Positions 6,318 to 14,652 of a stretch of DNA of 19,639 bases are shown here, in pieces. The translations under genes were made by a program, and so were the position numbers. The stretch lies in contig DTYX01000896.1 in NCBI GenBank assembly GCA_012961655.1, positions 1 to 19,639 on the forward strand. The letters run 5' to 3'. Source of the stretch: Candidatus Poribacteria bacterium. Lineage in GTDB: Bacteria > Poribacteria > WGA-4E > DTYX01. The stretch's first letter is position 1. The number at the start of each line of letters is the position of its first letter. The notes beneath the pieces are model-generated. The model searched no databases and was not told the origin of the DNA. It saw only the letters and a program-made list of their open reading frames with translations.

Positions 6318-7763
6318 TTGGCGACGAAATATGAAACCGTTATCGGCCTGGAAATTCATGCTGAATTATCAACCGATAGCAAGCTCTTCTGCAACTGTAA
6401 AACGACTTTTGGAGCAGATTCAAATACGCAGACTTGTCCTATCTGTTTGGGCATGCCTGGGGTTTTACCTGTCCTGAACAAGCGCGCTTTGGAGTTTGCA
6501 ATTAAAGCGGCTTTGGCGATGAATTGTAAAATCGCGCAATTTAGTAAGTTTGACCGCAAAAATTATTTTTATCCCGACTTACCCAAAGGTTATCAGATTT
6601 CCCAATACAGTCTACCTCTGTCCTATGAAGGTTATCTTGAATACGAATTCGATGGTGAGATAAAACGGTGCGGGGTTACAAGGGTTCATCTAGAAGAGGA
6701 TGCTGGTAAACTGGTGCATGAAGGTGTTACCAATAATCCCAATATCAGCCATGTAGATTTTAACCGGTCATGCGTCCCCTTGATTGAAATTGTGGGTGAA
6801 CCTGACCTGCGTTCGCCTGCGGAAGCCATTGCTTTTTGGCGTGCTGTCAAAGAGGTTTTAGAGTATTTGGGAGTTAGCGATTGTAACATGGAAGAAGGTA
6901 GCTATCGTTGCGATGCTAACATTTCGCTACGACCAGTAGGAAGTGAAGAGTATGGCACGCGGACAGAATTAAAGAACCAGAACTCTTTCCGCAACGTTCA
7001 GGCGGCGTTGGAATACGAAGAGAAAAGACAAGCGAAGATTCTCGATGAAGGTGGCGAAGTTATTCAGGAAACTCGTCTGTTTGATGTGGAGAGAGAAGTT
7101 ACTCGCTCTATGCGGCAAAAAGAGGAAGCGCATGATTATCGTTATTTCCCTGAGCCCGATTTGGTGCCGATTGAAGTTGACGAAAGATGGGTGACAGAGA
7201 TTCACAGTACCCTGCCTGAATTGCCAATGTACCGCCGGCAGCGATTTGTAAAGGAATATCAGATTCCAGAATACGACGCGAGTTTCTTGACTGCGACACG
7301 GCAGATGGCGGACTATTATGAGGAGTGTGTCAAATTGAGCCATGACCCCAAAACATGCAGCAACTGGATTATGGTTGACCTCTCCAGTCTACTCAACGAC
7401 GCGGGCCAAAGCATCGAAGAATGCAAAGTAACTCCAAAGCACTTAAACGATATGATTAAGATGATTAAATCAGGCGCCATCAGCGGGAAAATCGGCAAAA
7501 CTGTTTTGGAGGAAATATTCGTTTCCGGCAAAACGCCTCAACAGGTCGTCCAAGAAAAAGGACTGATACAGATTAGCGATGAGAGCGAAATAGAAGATAT
7601 TATCGAGCAGGTGATAACAGCAAATCCGAAGCCGGTTCAGCAATATCGAGAAGGCAAAAAGAAAGTGATAGGCTTTTTGGTTGGTCAGGTGATGAAGCTC
7701 ACCAAAGGTAAGGCAAACCCGAGACTGGTCAACAAGATCTTTCAGGAGAAACTAGGGGGCTAA
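6318..7763 (+). CDS. gatB: aspartyl/glutamyl-tRNA(Asn/Gln) amidotransferase subunit B
   Basis: GatB is the tRNA-binding kinase subunit of GatCAB, which converts Glu-tRNA(Gln) and/or Asp-tRNA(Asn) to the amidated forms using ammonia from GatA. The 481-residue length is typical. The N-terminal cradle domain has GLEIHAELST, four zinc-type cysteines C25, C27, C40 and C43, KNYFYPDLPKGYQISQY, EEDAGKLVHE and CNMEEGSYRCDANIS. The C-terminal GatB/YqeY domain ends with GFLVGQVMKLTKGKANPRLVN. The start is a TTG at 6318 following GGAGG; the family N-terminus (YETVIGLEIH) fits it. gatA and gatC are not adjacent. rlmN follows after 3 nt. Its presence implies indirect Gln- and/or Asn-tRNA synthesis, which also ties it to the neighbouring tRNA-Glu. 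Confidence 0.98.
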   Translation: MATKYETVIGLEIHAELSTDSKLFCNCKTTFGADSNTQTCPICLGMPGVLPVLNKRALEFAIKAALAMNCKIAQFSKFDRKNYFYPDLPKGYQISQYSLPLSYEGYLEYEFDGEIKRCGVTRVHLEEDAGKLVHEGVTNNPNISHVDFNRSCVPLIEIVGEPDLRSPAEAIAFWRAVKEVLEYLGVSDCNMEEGSYRCDANISLRPVGSEEYGTRTELKNQNSFRNVQAALEYEEKRQAKILDEGGEVIQETRLFDVEREVTRSMRQKEEAHDYRYFPEPDLVPIEVDERWVTEIHSTLPELPMYRRQRFVKEYQIPEYDASFLTATRQMADYYEECVKLSHDPKTCSNWIMVDLSSLLNDAGQSIEECKVTPKHLNDMIKMIKSGAISGKIGKTVLEEIFVSGKTPQQVVQEKGLIQISDESEIEDIIEQVITANPKPVQQYREGKKKVIGFLVGQVMKLTKGKANPRLVNKIFQEKLGG

Positions 7764-7766
7764 AAC

Positions 7767-8834
7767 GTGAATATCTGTCTCATGTCAACCGAAACAAAAA
7801 TCAATCTCAAGGGTTTAGAATTACATGAATTGGAAAAACTAGTGCAACAATGGGGTCAGGAGAGATTCCGCGCGCGTCAGTTGATGCTCTGGCTATATCA
7901 TAAGCGGGCGACGAATTTTGACGAGATGACGGATATCGCCAAATCTTTCAGGGCTGATTTGATGGAAAAGGCGTATATCAGTCAACTTAAATTAATTACC
8001 AAAACTAAATCTGCCATTGATGATACCGTTAAATATCTGTTTGAGCTTCAGGACGGTAACCGGATTGAAAGCGTGTTGATGTATGACCAAAATCGGGTGA
8101 CCGTCTGTGTTTCCACCCAAGTAGGTTGCGCGCAAGGATGCGTTTTCTGCGCTACCGGCATGATGGGATTTGCCCGTAATCTGACCTCCGCTGAGATAAT
8201 TGACCAATTGATGGGCATTGAAGCTGATTTGGGCGGCGGCAAGAAAGCTACCAACGTAGTTTTTATGGGAATGGGCGAGCCATTGGCAAATTACAAACAG
8301 ACAATGAAAGCGTTGCGCTTGATGACTGACCCTGAGGGACTTATGGTCGCTGCGCGAAAAATTACGGTGTCTACTCTGGGACTGGCGCCGAAAATCAAGG
8401 CGTTTGCCAATGACGGTCTAAAGGTCGGATTAGCAGTGTCATTGAATGCCACGACGAATGAAGTGCGAAATCGTCTAATGCCCGTAAACAAGAGATATCC
8501 AATCGAAGAAGTTCTGCCCGCCGCCAAAGAATGGGCGCTTAAAATTGGGCGGCGGGTTACAATTGAGTATGTTTTAATTCGCGGCGTGAATGACAGCCCT
8601 GATGACGCTCATAGACTCTGCCAAATATTGCACGATGTTCCCAGCAAGCTGAATTTGATTCCTTTTAATGAAATCGAAGGTTCAAGTTTCCAAAGACCTG
8701 AACCTGAAAGAGTGGAAGAGTTCCGGGAAATCGCTGCTTCAAGATATTACGTTGTGCCGGTTCGATTAAGCAGAGGAAGAGATATCGTTGCAGCTTGCGG
8801 GCAACTGAGAACACAATATCGTATGGAAACATGA
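7767..8834 (+). CDS. rlmN: 23S rRNA (A2503-C2)/tRNA (A37-C2) methyltransferase, radical SAM
   Basis: RlmN methylates C2 of A2503 in 23S rRNA and, in some bacteria, A37 in tRNAs. The 355 residues contain the radical-SAM cluster C121-x3-C125-x2-C128 (QVGCAQGCVFCATG), the two methyl-transfer cysteines at C114 (VCVSTQVG) and C344 (VAACGQLR), GMGEPLANY (168-176), ITVSTLG, and AVSLNATTNEVRNRLMPVN. The start is the GTG at 7767 preceded by AGGGGG. An ATG at 7782 is an alternative 5 codons later. The gene shares the gatB promoter. Its last codons lie in the left copy of an 11-bp duplication flanking a palindromic element, so the present C-terminus RMET is secondary; reading through the right copy gives RMESSNFS and a stop. 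Confidence 0.97.
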   Translation: MNICLMSTETKINLKGLELHELEKLVQQWGQERFRARQLMLWLYHKRATNFDEMTDIAKSFRADLMEKAYISQLKLITKTKSAIDDTVKYLFELQDGNRIESVLMYDQNRVTVCVSTQVGCAQGCVFCATGMMGFARNLTSAEIIDQLMGIEADLGGGKKATNVVFMGMGEPLANYKQTMKALRLMTDPEGLMVAARKITVSTLGLAPKIKAFANDGLKVGLAVSLNATTNEVRNRLMPVNKRYPIEEVLPAAKEWALKIGRRVTIEYVLIRGVNDSPDDAHRLCQILHDVPSKLNLIPFNEIEGSSFQRPEPERVEEFREIAASRYYVVPVRLSRGRDIVAACGQLRTQYRMET

Positions 8835-8949
8835 GTTTTGCAGTTATGTTGGATACTTAATCACGAAAACGAATAAATTCGTTACTACCATTGTTAATTT
8901 TAATTGTAGTAACGACTTCAGTCGTTTAAGTGCAAAACTCGTATGGAAA
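8819..8949. mobile_element. MITE-like palindromic element with 11-bp direct flanking repeats
   Basis: The sequence TCGTATGGAAA occurs at 8819-8829 and again at 8939-8949, like a target-site duplication. Between them lies about 109 bp with no coding capacity. Its ends form an inverted repeat GAGTTTTGCA (8833-8842) / TGCAAAACTC (8931-8940). Inside are nested palindromes: AACGAATAAATTCGTT, AACGACTTCAGTCGTT, and GTTACTAC pairing with GTAGTAAC. The RNA would form a long branched hairpin that could also end or protect the gatB-rlmN transcript. The terminal repeat is offset by 3 nt on the left, so the exact ends are uncertain. Confidence 0.75.
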
Positions 8950-8962
8950 GTTCAAATTTTTC

Positions 8963-8992
8963 TTGACAGATTAGGTTAATGTTTTGTAAACT
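8963..8992 (+). promoter_or_regulatory. sigma70-type promoter of the HEAT-repeat lipoprotein gene
   Basis: TTGACA (8963-8968) follows a T-tract. TAAACT (8987-8992) lies 18 nt downstream, about 40 nt before the start at 9033. The TGA within this -35 box is the stop codon that rlmN would have used before the element inserted. Confidence 0.65.
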
Positions 8993-9032
8993 AAAAGCGT
9001 TCATCATCAAAGAAAGGAATAAGGGGACGATT

Positions 9033-10217
9033 ATGAAAAAACCGGTCACCATGCTATTGATAATCCTAAGCATTGGCGTTATTGGATGCTATGGATGTGA
9101 ACATAAGATAGGAAAGAAGATACCCGATTTCGAGTTAGGTAAAGGCAAACTAATAGATGAGAATGCTCCTATCGAAGCCATCCAATATTTGGAACTCGTA
9201 TTGTCTAGAGAACCTAAAAATTTAGAGGCGCAATGCTACTTAACGATAGCATATAAGCGAGCGGCTGTAAGCATAAAAGCAAGAGCTGCAGGTAGCGAAG
9301 AGAAATACATTCAAGGACAGCAAAGGGAATTTAATAAGCTTAAAAATATAGGCGTTCCAGCAGCAGAAAAGCTGATTCACATCATTCGCTCCCAAAATCG
9401 AGTACACAGGGACGCGATAGCGTTATTGGTTAATTTAGATGGAATCGCAGTTCAACCTGTAGTGAACACTTTAGCGCGGTCATCTGTGTTTCGCCAAGAC
9501 GCGATTAATATACTAACGCAGATGGGAGAAAAATATCCCTCTACAATAGAGGAATTGGATAAAATCATTGATTCCCCCAATACACCCGACAGAGTCCGTA
9601 TGGAGCTTGTCAGAATTCTAGGGGATATAGGCGACGCAAAAGCAGTGCCCGTTTTACAAAAACAGCTCAATTCCCCAGACGGCGGGCTCAAAATGGAGGC
9701 AATGGTTGCCCTTTATAAACTTGGGAATAAAGAATATGAAGAAACGATTATTGCCGGATTGAAGGATTCGGATGTCAACGTTTGTCGTGCAGCGGCTTAT
9801 GGGTCGATATTTTTAAATAGTATCTCAGTTGATGAGTTAACAAATGCTCTCAACAATCCTGATGAACAAGTGCGACTTTGTGTAACGCAATCCTTAGGCA
9901 AGCATCTGGATAATCGGGCAATCAAGCCTCTTATAAAAACTCTCAAGAGCGATAGTGATGCTGAGGTACAAAATGCGGCTGCCAGTTCTCTGATTGCGTA
10001 TGGAAAGGATGTTGCGAACCTTCTTGTTGAAGAGTTGAAAAAAGAAAAGAATTGGGAAGTACGGATTAGAATAACGCGAGTTTTGAAAGATGACAACGTC
10101 ATAAAAGAGATAGACGATATCAACGAATATGACCTTTATGAATATCACAAAAAAGAGAGTCATCCGATGGTAAAAAGTGAGATAGCCGAAGTATTGCGTA
10201 AGTTGGAGAAAGAGTGA
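9033..10217 (+). CDS. HEAT-repeat lipoprotein
   Basis: The start chosen is the ATG at 9033, after AAGGGG, because it opens a lipoprotein signal peptide: MKKPVTMLLIILSIGVIGC with a lipobox VIGC at 16-19. An in-frame ATG at 8979 overlaps the promoter and is rejected. The mature protein (394 residues before processing) first has a TPR-like helical stretch (AIQYLELVLSREPKNLEAQCYL, ~40-75). It then has repeated HEAT/PBS-type helical units such as VRMELVRILGDIGDAKAVPVL, GLKMEAMVALYKLGNKEY, NVCRAAAYGSIFLNSISVDE and EVQNAAASSLIAYGKDV. It is probably a membrane-anchored protein-binding scaffold; the partner is unknown. Transcription ends at the strong hairpin just downstream. Confidence 0.85.
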   Translation: MKKPVTMLLIILSIGVIGCYGCEHKIGKKIPDFELGKGKLIDENAPIEAIQYLELVLSREPKNLEAQCYLTIAYKRAAVSIKARAAGSEEKYIQGQQREFNKLKNIGVPAAEKLIHIIRSQNRVHRDAIALLVNLDGIAVQPVVNTLARSSVFRQDAINILTQMGEKYPSTIEELDKIIDSPNTPDRVRMELVRILGDIGDAKAVPVLQKQLNSPDGGLKMEAMVALYKLGNKEYEETIIAGLKDSDVNVCRAAAYGSIFLNSISVDELTNALNNPDEQVRLCVTQSLGKHLDNRAIKPLIKTLKSDSDAEVQNAAASSLIAYGKDVANLLVEELKKEKNWEVRIRITRVLKDDNVIKEIDDINEYDLYEYHKKESHPMVKSEIAEVLRKLEKE

Positions 10218-10237
10218 AGCAAAGGAAATAAGTCTCC

Positions 10238-10279
10238 GATACCACAGATTTAATGTTATTACATTAAATCTGTGGTATC
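10238..10279. terminator. bidirectional intrinsic terminator, 18-bp perfect stem
   Basis: GATACCACAGATTTAATG (10238-10255) and its exact reverse complement (10262-10279) enclose a 6-nt loop, followed on the plus strand by ATTTCTTTTCT. On the minus strand the tail is less T-rich. It lies between two convergent lipoprotein genes, so it most likely stops both transcripts. Confidence 0.9.
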
Positions 10280-10288
10280 ATTTCTTTT

Positions 10289-11155
10289 CTACTTAATGAA
10301 TACCTTTAAACGTTTGCTGTCTCTACGGAACATGTACGCCTCTTGGTCTTGAGTATCTCTGACTATTTTTTTCCATTTGCTTTCATCATCATAAATATCC
10401 GGTCTATCAGCTATGCTTTTCAGGGTTTCACCCTCTTTCCCTGTATACCAGCCGGTTATTCGCTTCGGAGTTTTCAATTCAAAGCTGAAAGTGTGAGTGC
10501 CACTCATCTCATTTCCTGCTACGTCCTTAGCGCCAGATATGCTTACGGTATATCTTCGCGCCGCTTTCATGTTAACACTCGGGGTAAAGCTGATGGTAGT
10601 ATCCGAATCATAATTTACCGTACCGGGGATATCACCACTGGCGGTCGTCAAAGCATCTGGCAACGTTTCCATCGCAACGGTCATGGTAACAGAACCTTGC
10701 TGAATAGGCTCACTAAAGGTTGCTCCTATAGCAACCCCAGTATCCACCGGGTCTGTATAATCGGGACTGGCGCCATCAGCGGGCGTAGTGCTTATGACTG
10801 TCGGAGGCGTTGCGTCAGTATAAGTAAACGTCTGTGGTCCGCTTGCCTGTTCGACATCAGGATTTCTCACCACAACATCAACTGAACCTACAGAACCAGG
10901 CGGTGTAACTGCAGTCATTTCAATCTTTGACACGACAGTTACATTCGTCGCAGCACTCCCACCAACTGTTACTGTCGCGCCCTCTTTGAAATTCTCACCC
11001 GTAAGGGTTATAGGTGTTCCACCTGTTTCCGGCCCGCTGGTCGGCGATATACTCAATAACACAGGTGTTTTTTTACATCCAGCGCATCCTCCCATCATCC
11101 AAGCCAGCAGCAGGCTTAGGATAGATATGAGCACGATGTACTTTGTCTTCTTCAT
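10289..11155 (-). CDS. lipoprotein with IPT/TIG, Ig-like and LysM-like domains
   Basis: The 288-residue protein starts at 11155 (ATG preceded by AGGAG) with a lipoprotein signal peptide: MKKTKYIVLISILSLLLAWMMGGC, lipobox MGGC at 21-24. Residues ~31-115 form an IPT/TIG domain (ISPTSGPETGGTPITLTGEN...VTVGG...VVVRNPD). Residues ~118-228 form a bacterial Ig-like domain of the kind with TTPADGA, FSEPI and KDVAGNEMSG motifs. The C-terminal ~60 residues (YTGKEGETLKSIADRPDIYD...SKWKKIVRD) look like a LysM-type domain with the usual E-G-x-T-L-x-S-I-A pattern, suggesting peptidoglycan or glycan contact. It is surface-exposed or periplasmic; its function beyond binding is unknown. A perfect consensus promoter lies about 110 nt upstream. 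Confidence 0.88.
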   Translation of the reverse strand: MKKTKYIVLISILSLLLAWMMGGCAGCKKTPVLLSISPTSGPETGGTPITLTGENFKEGATVTVGGSAATNVTVVSKIEMTAVTPPGSVGSVDVVVRNPDVEQASGPQTFTYTDATPPTVISTTPADGASPDYTDPVDTGVAIGATFSEPIQQGSVTMTVAMETLPDALTTASGDIPGTVNYDSDTTISFTPSVNMKAARRYTVSISGAKDVAGNEMSGTHTFSFELKTPKRITGWYTGKEGETLKSIADRPDIYDDESKWKKIVRDTQDQEAYMFRRDSKRLKVFIK

Positions 11156-11265
11156 TTTTTACTCCTTTAATCAGTTGTAATTTTAATTCTTTCCGTCTTA
11201 CATACGACAGTGTCAAAATACCTCGCATGAATGAGGTTGTGAATATTTTAATACACTCGAATTAT

Positions 11266-11294
11266 ATTATACACGTTCACGCCTTCTTTGTCAA
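11266..11294 (-). promoter_or_regulatory. perfect consensus sigma70 promoter for the IPT/LysM-like lipoprotein
   Basis: On the minus strand TTGACA (11294-11289), exactly 17 nt, TATAAT (11271-11266). The transcript would begin near 11259, giving a leader of about 105 nt that contains a short CCTC/GAGG hairpin (around 11221-11236). No known riboswitch is recognised. Confidence 0.88.
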
Positions 11295-11351
11295 TATAAA
11301 ATGATATAAGTTTTGGGTTGTTTACCGAAAAATGTTGTAAAAAAGTTTTGA

Positions 11352-11604
11352 ACACGATATACTTATCACAAATACTATACTAAAGAAGATGGCGATTGCG
11401 ACGATATTCAGTTCCCCAACTACGGCATGTACGAAGATCGATTGACGCATGAACTTGTATTCACAATGTGCGTCTTTCCCGAAATCGACTATGAAGATTA
11501 GACTTGGCACTTGTATCGCTACCGAGTCAAAGTTTCATAACAGCGATGAATCGGGATGGTTTCGCGCACCTGACTACAAACCAAAATTAAGTTTATTTTG
11601 GTAA
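11352..11604 (+). pseudogene. decayed coding remnant of unknown family
   Basis: Between a TGA at 11349 and a TAG at 11499, one plus-strand frame reads protein-like: DDIQFPNYGMYEDRLTHEL then VFTMCVFPEIDYED. After the TAG it continues in the same frame as TWHLYRYRVK up to a TAA at 11538. An overlapping shifted frame gives FHNSDESGWFRAPDYKPK and then LSLFW to a TAA at 11602-11604. No start or ribosome site is visible. The residue composition suggests the tail of a real protein with at least one stop and one frameshift. I do not recognise the family, and chance cannot be excluded. Confidence 0.3.
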
Positions 11605-11624
11605 ATTACCGAGGAGGAAAAATA

Positions 11625-12665
11625 ATGGCTAATCAATATCGAGTCTGTATTGTCGGATGTGGCAGAATGGGAGGCACAATTGACGAAGAAGTTAAAGACA
11701 GCAAATACGGCGCTTTGCCATATTCACACGCCGCTGGATATACAGCTTGCGAGCGTACAACTATCATAGCTGCGGCAGATGTCGTCGAGGAAAAAGCGAA
11801 GTATGTCTGCTCAAAGTGGAATATACCCAAAATGTATACCGATTATCGGGAGATGATAGAGAAGGAAAAACCCGATATTGTCAGCGTTGCAACCCGCCCC
11901 GGCAATCACGCCGAAATCACCATTTTCGCGGTGGAACACGGTGTTAAAGGTGTTTACTGCGACAAACCCCTTTGTGCATCTATGGAAGAGGCGGATGCCA
12001 TGTATGAAGTTTGTGAGCAATATGGGGTGAAATTCAATCTGGGGACTCAACGTCGATTTACCCCAGGCTATCTAAGGATGCGAGAGATTGTCGAGAGCGG
12101 CGAAATAGGCGAGCGTCGGTCAATCATCGCCTATTCGGGCGGTTCCGCCCTATGGGGATATACACACGCAGCAGATATGCTCCTATTTTTGGCAAGCGAT
12201 TCCGAAGTGGAATATGTCCAGGGCAACGTTGCCGTGGATGACGCGGATTTCGAGGACAACCGCACGGAATCTGACCCCAACATCATTATGGGTTACATCC
12301 GATTCAAAAATGGCGCCCACGGCATCAGCATCCCCGGCAGCGCTTATGAATTTGAAGTCAATTGCAGCGACGGAATTGTGCGCTCCTTGAACAACGGCTC
12401 GGGATTCCAACTTCGCAAACGGCAGGGACAATGGAATGAAATCTTGGCGGCGGATTTCCCACTCTTTGAGCGGAAGAGTGGTACCGTCGGCTGCATTGAG
12501 GATATAGTCGAGGCGCTCGATACGGGTAGGGAGACAAAAGGAAATATCCGCCTTGCGCGCATAAGTACGGAAATCACTTTCGGAATAGTCGATTCACAAC
12601 GGCAAAAAGGCGCCCGCATATATATGCCGATGGAAAACCGTTCATTGTATTTAGGACGATGGTGA
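11625..12665 (+). CDS. Gfo/Idh/MocA-family oxidoreductase
   Basis: The product is a 346-residue NAD(P)-dependent dehydrogenase of the glucose-fructose oxidoreductase / inositol dehydrogenase type, cytoplasmic. The N-terminal Rossmann fold shows VCIVGCGRMG (7-16) and acidic D52 after the second strand. The family EKP motif appears as CDKPL (112-116, K114). The C-terminal sheet domain contains WGYTHAADMLLFL with H181 and D184, the usual catalytic pair region. The start is the ATG at 11625 because GAGGAGG lies 8 nt upstream; an in-frame GTG 9 codons earlier lacks support. The gene stands alone between remnants. The substrate, probably a sugar or cyclitol, cannot be deduced. Confidence 0.9.
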   Translation: MANQYRVCIVGCGRMGGTIDEEVKDSKYGALPYSHAAGYTACERTTIIAAADVVEEKAKYVCSKWNIPKMYTDYREMIEKEKPDIVSVATRPGNHAEITIFAVEHGVKGVYCDKPLCASMEEADAMYEVCEQYGVKFNLGTQRRFTPGYLRMREIVESGEIGERRSIIAYSGGSALWGYTHAADMLLFLASDSEVEYVQGNVAVDDADFEDNRTESDPNIIMGYIRFKNGAHGISIPGSAYEFEVNCSDGIVRSLNNGSGFQLRKRQGQWNEILAADFPLFERKSGTVGCIEDIVEALDTGRETKGNIRLARISTEITFGIVDSQRQKGARIYMPMENRSLYLGRW

Positions 12666-12670
12666 AATCG

Positions 12671-12791
12671 GATTTCGGAATTGTTCCCTATACGGATTAA
12701 TTTAAGCCCAATGGGATTTCGGAATTATTTCCCCTTAACAACCCCCCTGCCTCTCTTTGGAAGGGGGATAAAGGGGAGCAGGGGGTTGTTC
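12671..12791. repeat. short direct repeats plus GC-rich hairpin
   Basis: GGATTTCGGAATT occurs at 12671-12683 and 12715-12727. Downstream, AACAACCCCCCTGC (12738-12751) and GCAGGGGGTTGTT (12779-12791) form a strong hairpin arm with one bulged C, with a second G-run inside. It follows the Gfo/Idh/MocA gene and could terminate it, but there is no T-tract directly after. Such C-run/G-run palindromes are often dispersed repeats; copy number cannot be judged here. Confidence 0.55.
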
Positions 12792-14519
12792 ATTCCCTTC
12801 ACTCTGGCTTATGACAGCGAAGTAAGCCCGTGCGCTAATGTCAGGGGGAACATCACAGGCTTCGAGAATAGGTATATTACCTTGGGGTTTCACTTCGCTG
12901 ATTAGGGCGCCTTGGGGGCTATAGAGCTTGCAGTCGGACATTGAGTGAAATTCAAGGTAACAACCACTTTCTATTTCTATGGGAAAGAGAATTGTATTGT
13001 CGCCAACCGGTGAAATCGATAATTACGTAATGTTCACCAATTCCTCCGACGAGATGTTCGGGACTTCTCACTTGAAAATTTAGAACTTCTCCCTGACCGT
13101 CGCCATGAATCCAAACTCCCATGCCCTGCCGCCGGCTTAGGTCTAGCGGGGGCGAGAAAACTTTGCTCACCTTTGCCCACGCGCCCTGTCGATTTTCACG
13201 GGCGCTTGACGCTGTGTAGCACCCACTGATTGTCCCACTCCTCACCTTGTCTGAGGAAGGTTGGAGGTCCGCGGTAATTCCCGATTCAGCGGCTCGGTCG
13301 GAGAAATCACCGGCGTTGCTGAAGTCAGCTTACGTGGCATTTTCGGGTGCGTCATACGTACCCGCCGACATCAACGCCTCGATGCGCAATTGCAGCGGTT
13401 GCCGGGCGAATTTGTTGTGTGTCCGCCAGATATTGCTCCAGCCGTTGATGCCTTCTATTTTGTGTTTGGCATACTGAATCGGCCTCAATTTCCATTCTCC
13501 ATCAGGGCTTTCATCGTCTATCTGTAGGGTCACGCTGTTGCGCACGAAAAATCCAGTGATGGCGGACATATCTTGTGTTGATTCGACGACCGACACCCGG
13601 TTTGCCGCTGCTGTCAACGGCTCTGCAAGGGTGAACTCGCATCCTTCGCCAGTCGTGGGTCAGGCGCGGGCGTCACCCATGGACAGCTTTTGTCGATGAA
13701 AAACGCATACGTGTGCAAGCCGGCTATAATGCCCGCCTCATGGAGCTTATCTGTCACTGCCCTGAGGCTGGCAAGTCCGCGCGGATACGTCTCTGGATTG
13801 GGAAGGCAGTCGCCAAATCGGAAGGATTTGCCGCCATGAAAATCGATCTGATTGATTCCCAATCTTTGGGCAAGCTGAATCCAATCGTCCACTTTCTCCT
13901 CCGAAAGACCACCGAAGTTGAAAAGATATGAGCCTCGGTTGATGTCCGCGTCCAGCGCCCATGGGCCGCCGATGGATGAGTGCGGCAGATCTTCGGCGGC
14001 GCTCACCACCTCCTGCATGACCCAGCGGAGTTCGCTCTGAGGACAACCTATCAGCGCCACCTTTGCTCCAACGAAACCAAATCTCGGATAGCACATCGCT
14101 CTCAATCGGGTGTTCGCCCGAGGCAATTCAGGGACGTTGGTCTGCAGATTCAACGCTAAAGCGCAACCGGCGAAAGGCTCTTCCGGCGTTCCAGCAAGTG
14201 TGAGCGGTAGGTCAACGAAGACTAATTCTTCCACTCCTTCGCCGGTGACGGATAAAACTTCTAAGACGAAATAGTGTTCTTTCGCTGTGACTCCTATTAC
14301 GGCACTGACCCCTGAATCGCCAAAACGGACGGTAATTCGCCCGTCAGCATAAGATGCCTCTGAGGTGTTAAATTCTTGCCCTGCTTTCCTAATTCTAGCG
14401 AATGATGACCTTGGATTCTGAACGCAATAGTCCGCGTCCGTCCGCTTGTCGATAAAATGTAGATTCGCGCCATCATCCGCGATAACATATTGAGCATACT
14501 TATTTTCGATTGGAACCAT
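12735..14519 (-). pseudogene. glycoside-hydrolase-like gene, multiply frameshifted and internally deleted
   Basis: From the ATG at 14519 the minus strand codes ~300 clean residues: a beta-rich N-terminus, then barrel-like segments GGPWALDADINRGSYLFNFG, LGINQIDFHGGKSFRFGD and LHEAGIIAGLHTYAFFID, suggestive of a TIM-barrel carbohydrate-active enzyme. At ~13640 the frame shifts: the sense frame continues as TAAANRVSVVESTQDMSA... to QIDDESPDGEWKL..., where a stretch appears deleted, and ends near 13330. Another frame resumes at about 13245-12960 (VWIHGDGQGEVLNFQVRSP, GGIGEHYVIIDFTGWRQY). A further shift near 12990 gives IEIESGCYLEFHSMSDCK... to about 12735. At least three frame changes make a working enzyme very unlikely. 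The exact family is not recognised. Confidence 0.75.
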
Positions 14520-14652
14520 GATTTCCCCCTATTTCCAATTCAAAGTTAATACAGAGTAAAATTTGTCGTATCTGAAACTGCGTTTCTCTTCCCGATTTGC
14601 GATAGGTTGGCGAACAGAAAGATTTTCTCATCGGTGTGAAGAACAACATCTA

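Noticed and set aside
10343..10885. 180-codon plus-strand frame
   Set aside because: It is antisense to the IPT/Ig-like lipoprotein gene, has no ribosome site, and its composition is not protein-like.
12681..12905. 74-codon plus-strand frame after the Gfo/Idh/MocA gene
   Set aside because: It runs through the direct repeats and hairpin and is antisense to the glycoside-hydrolase-like remnant.
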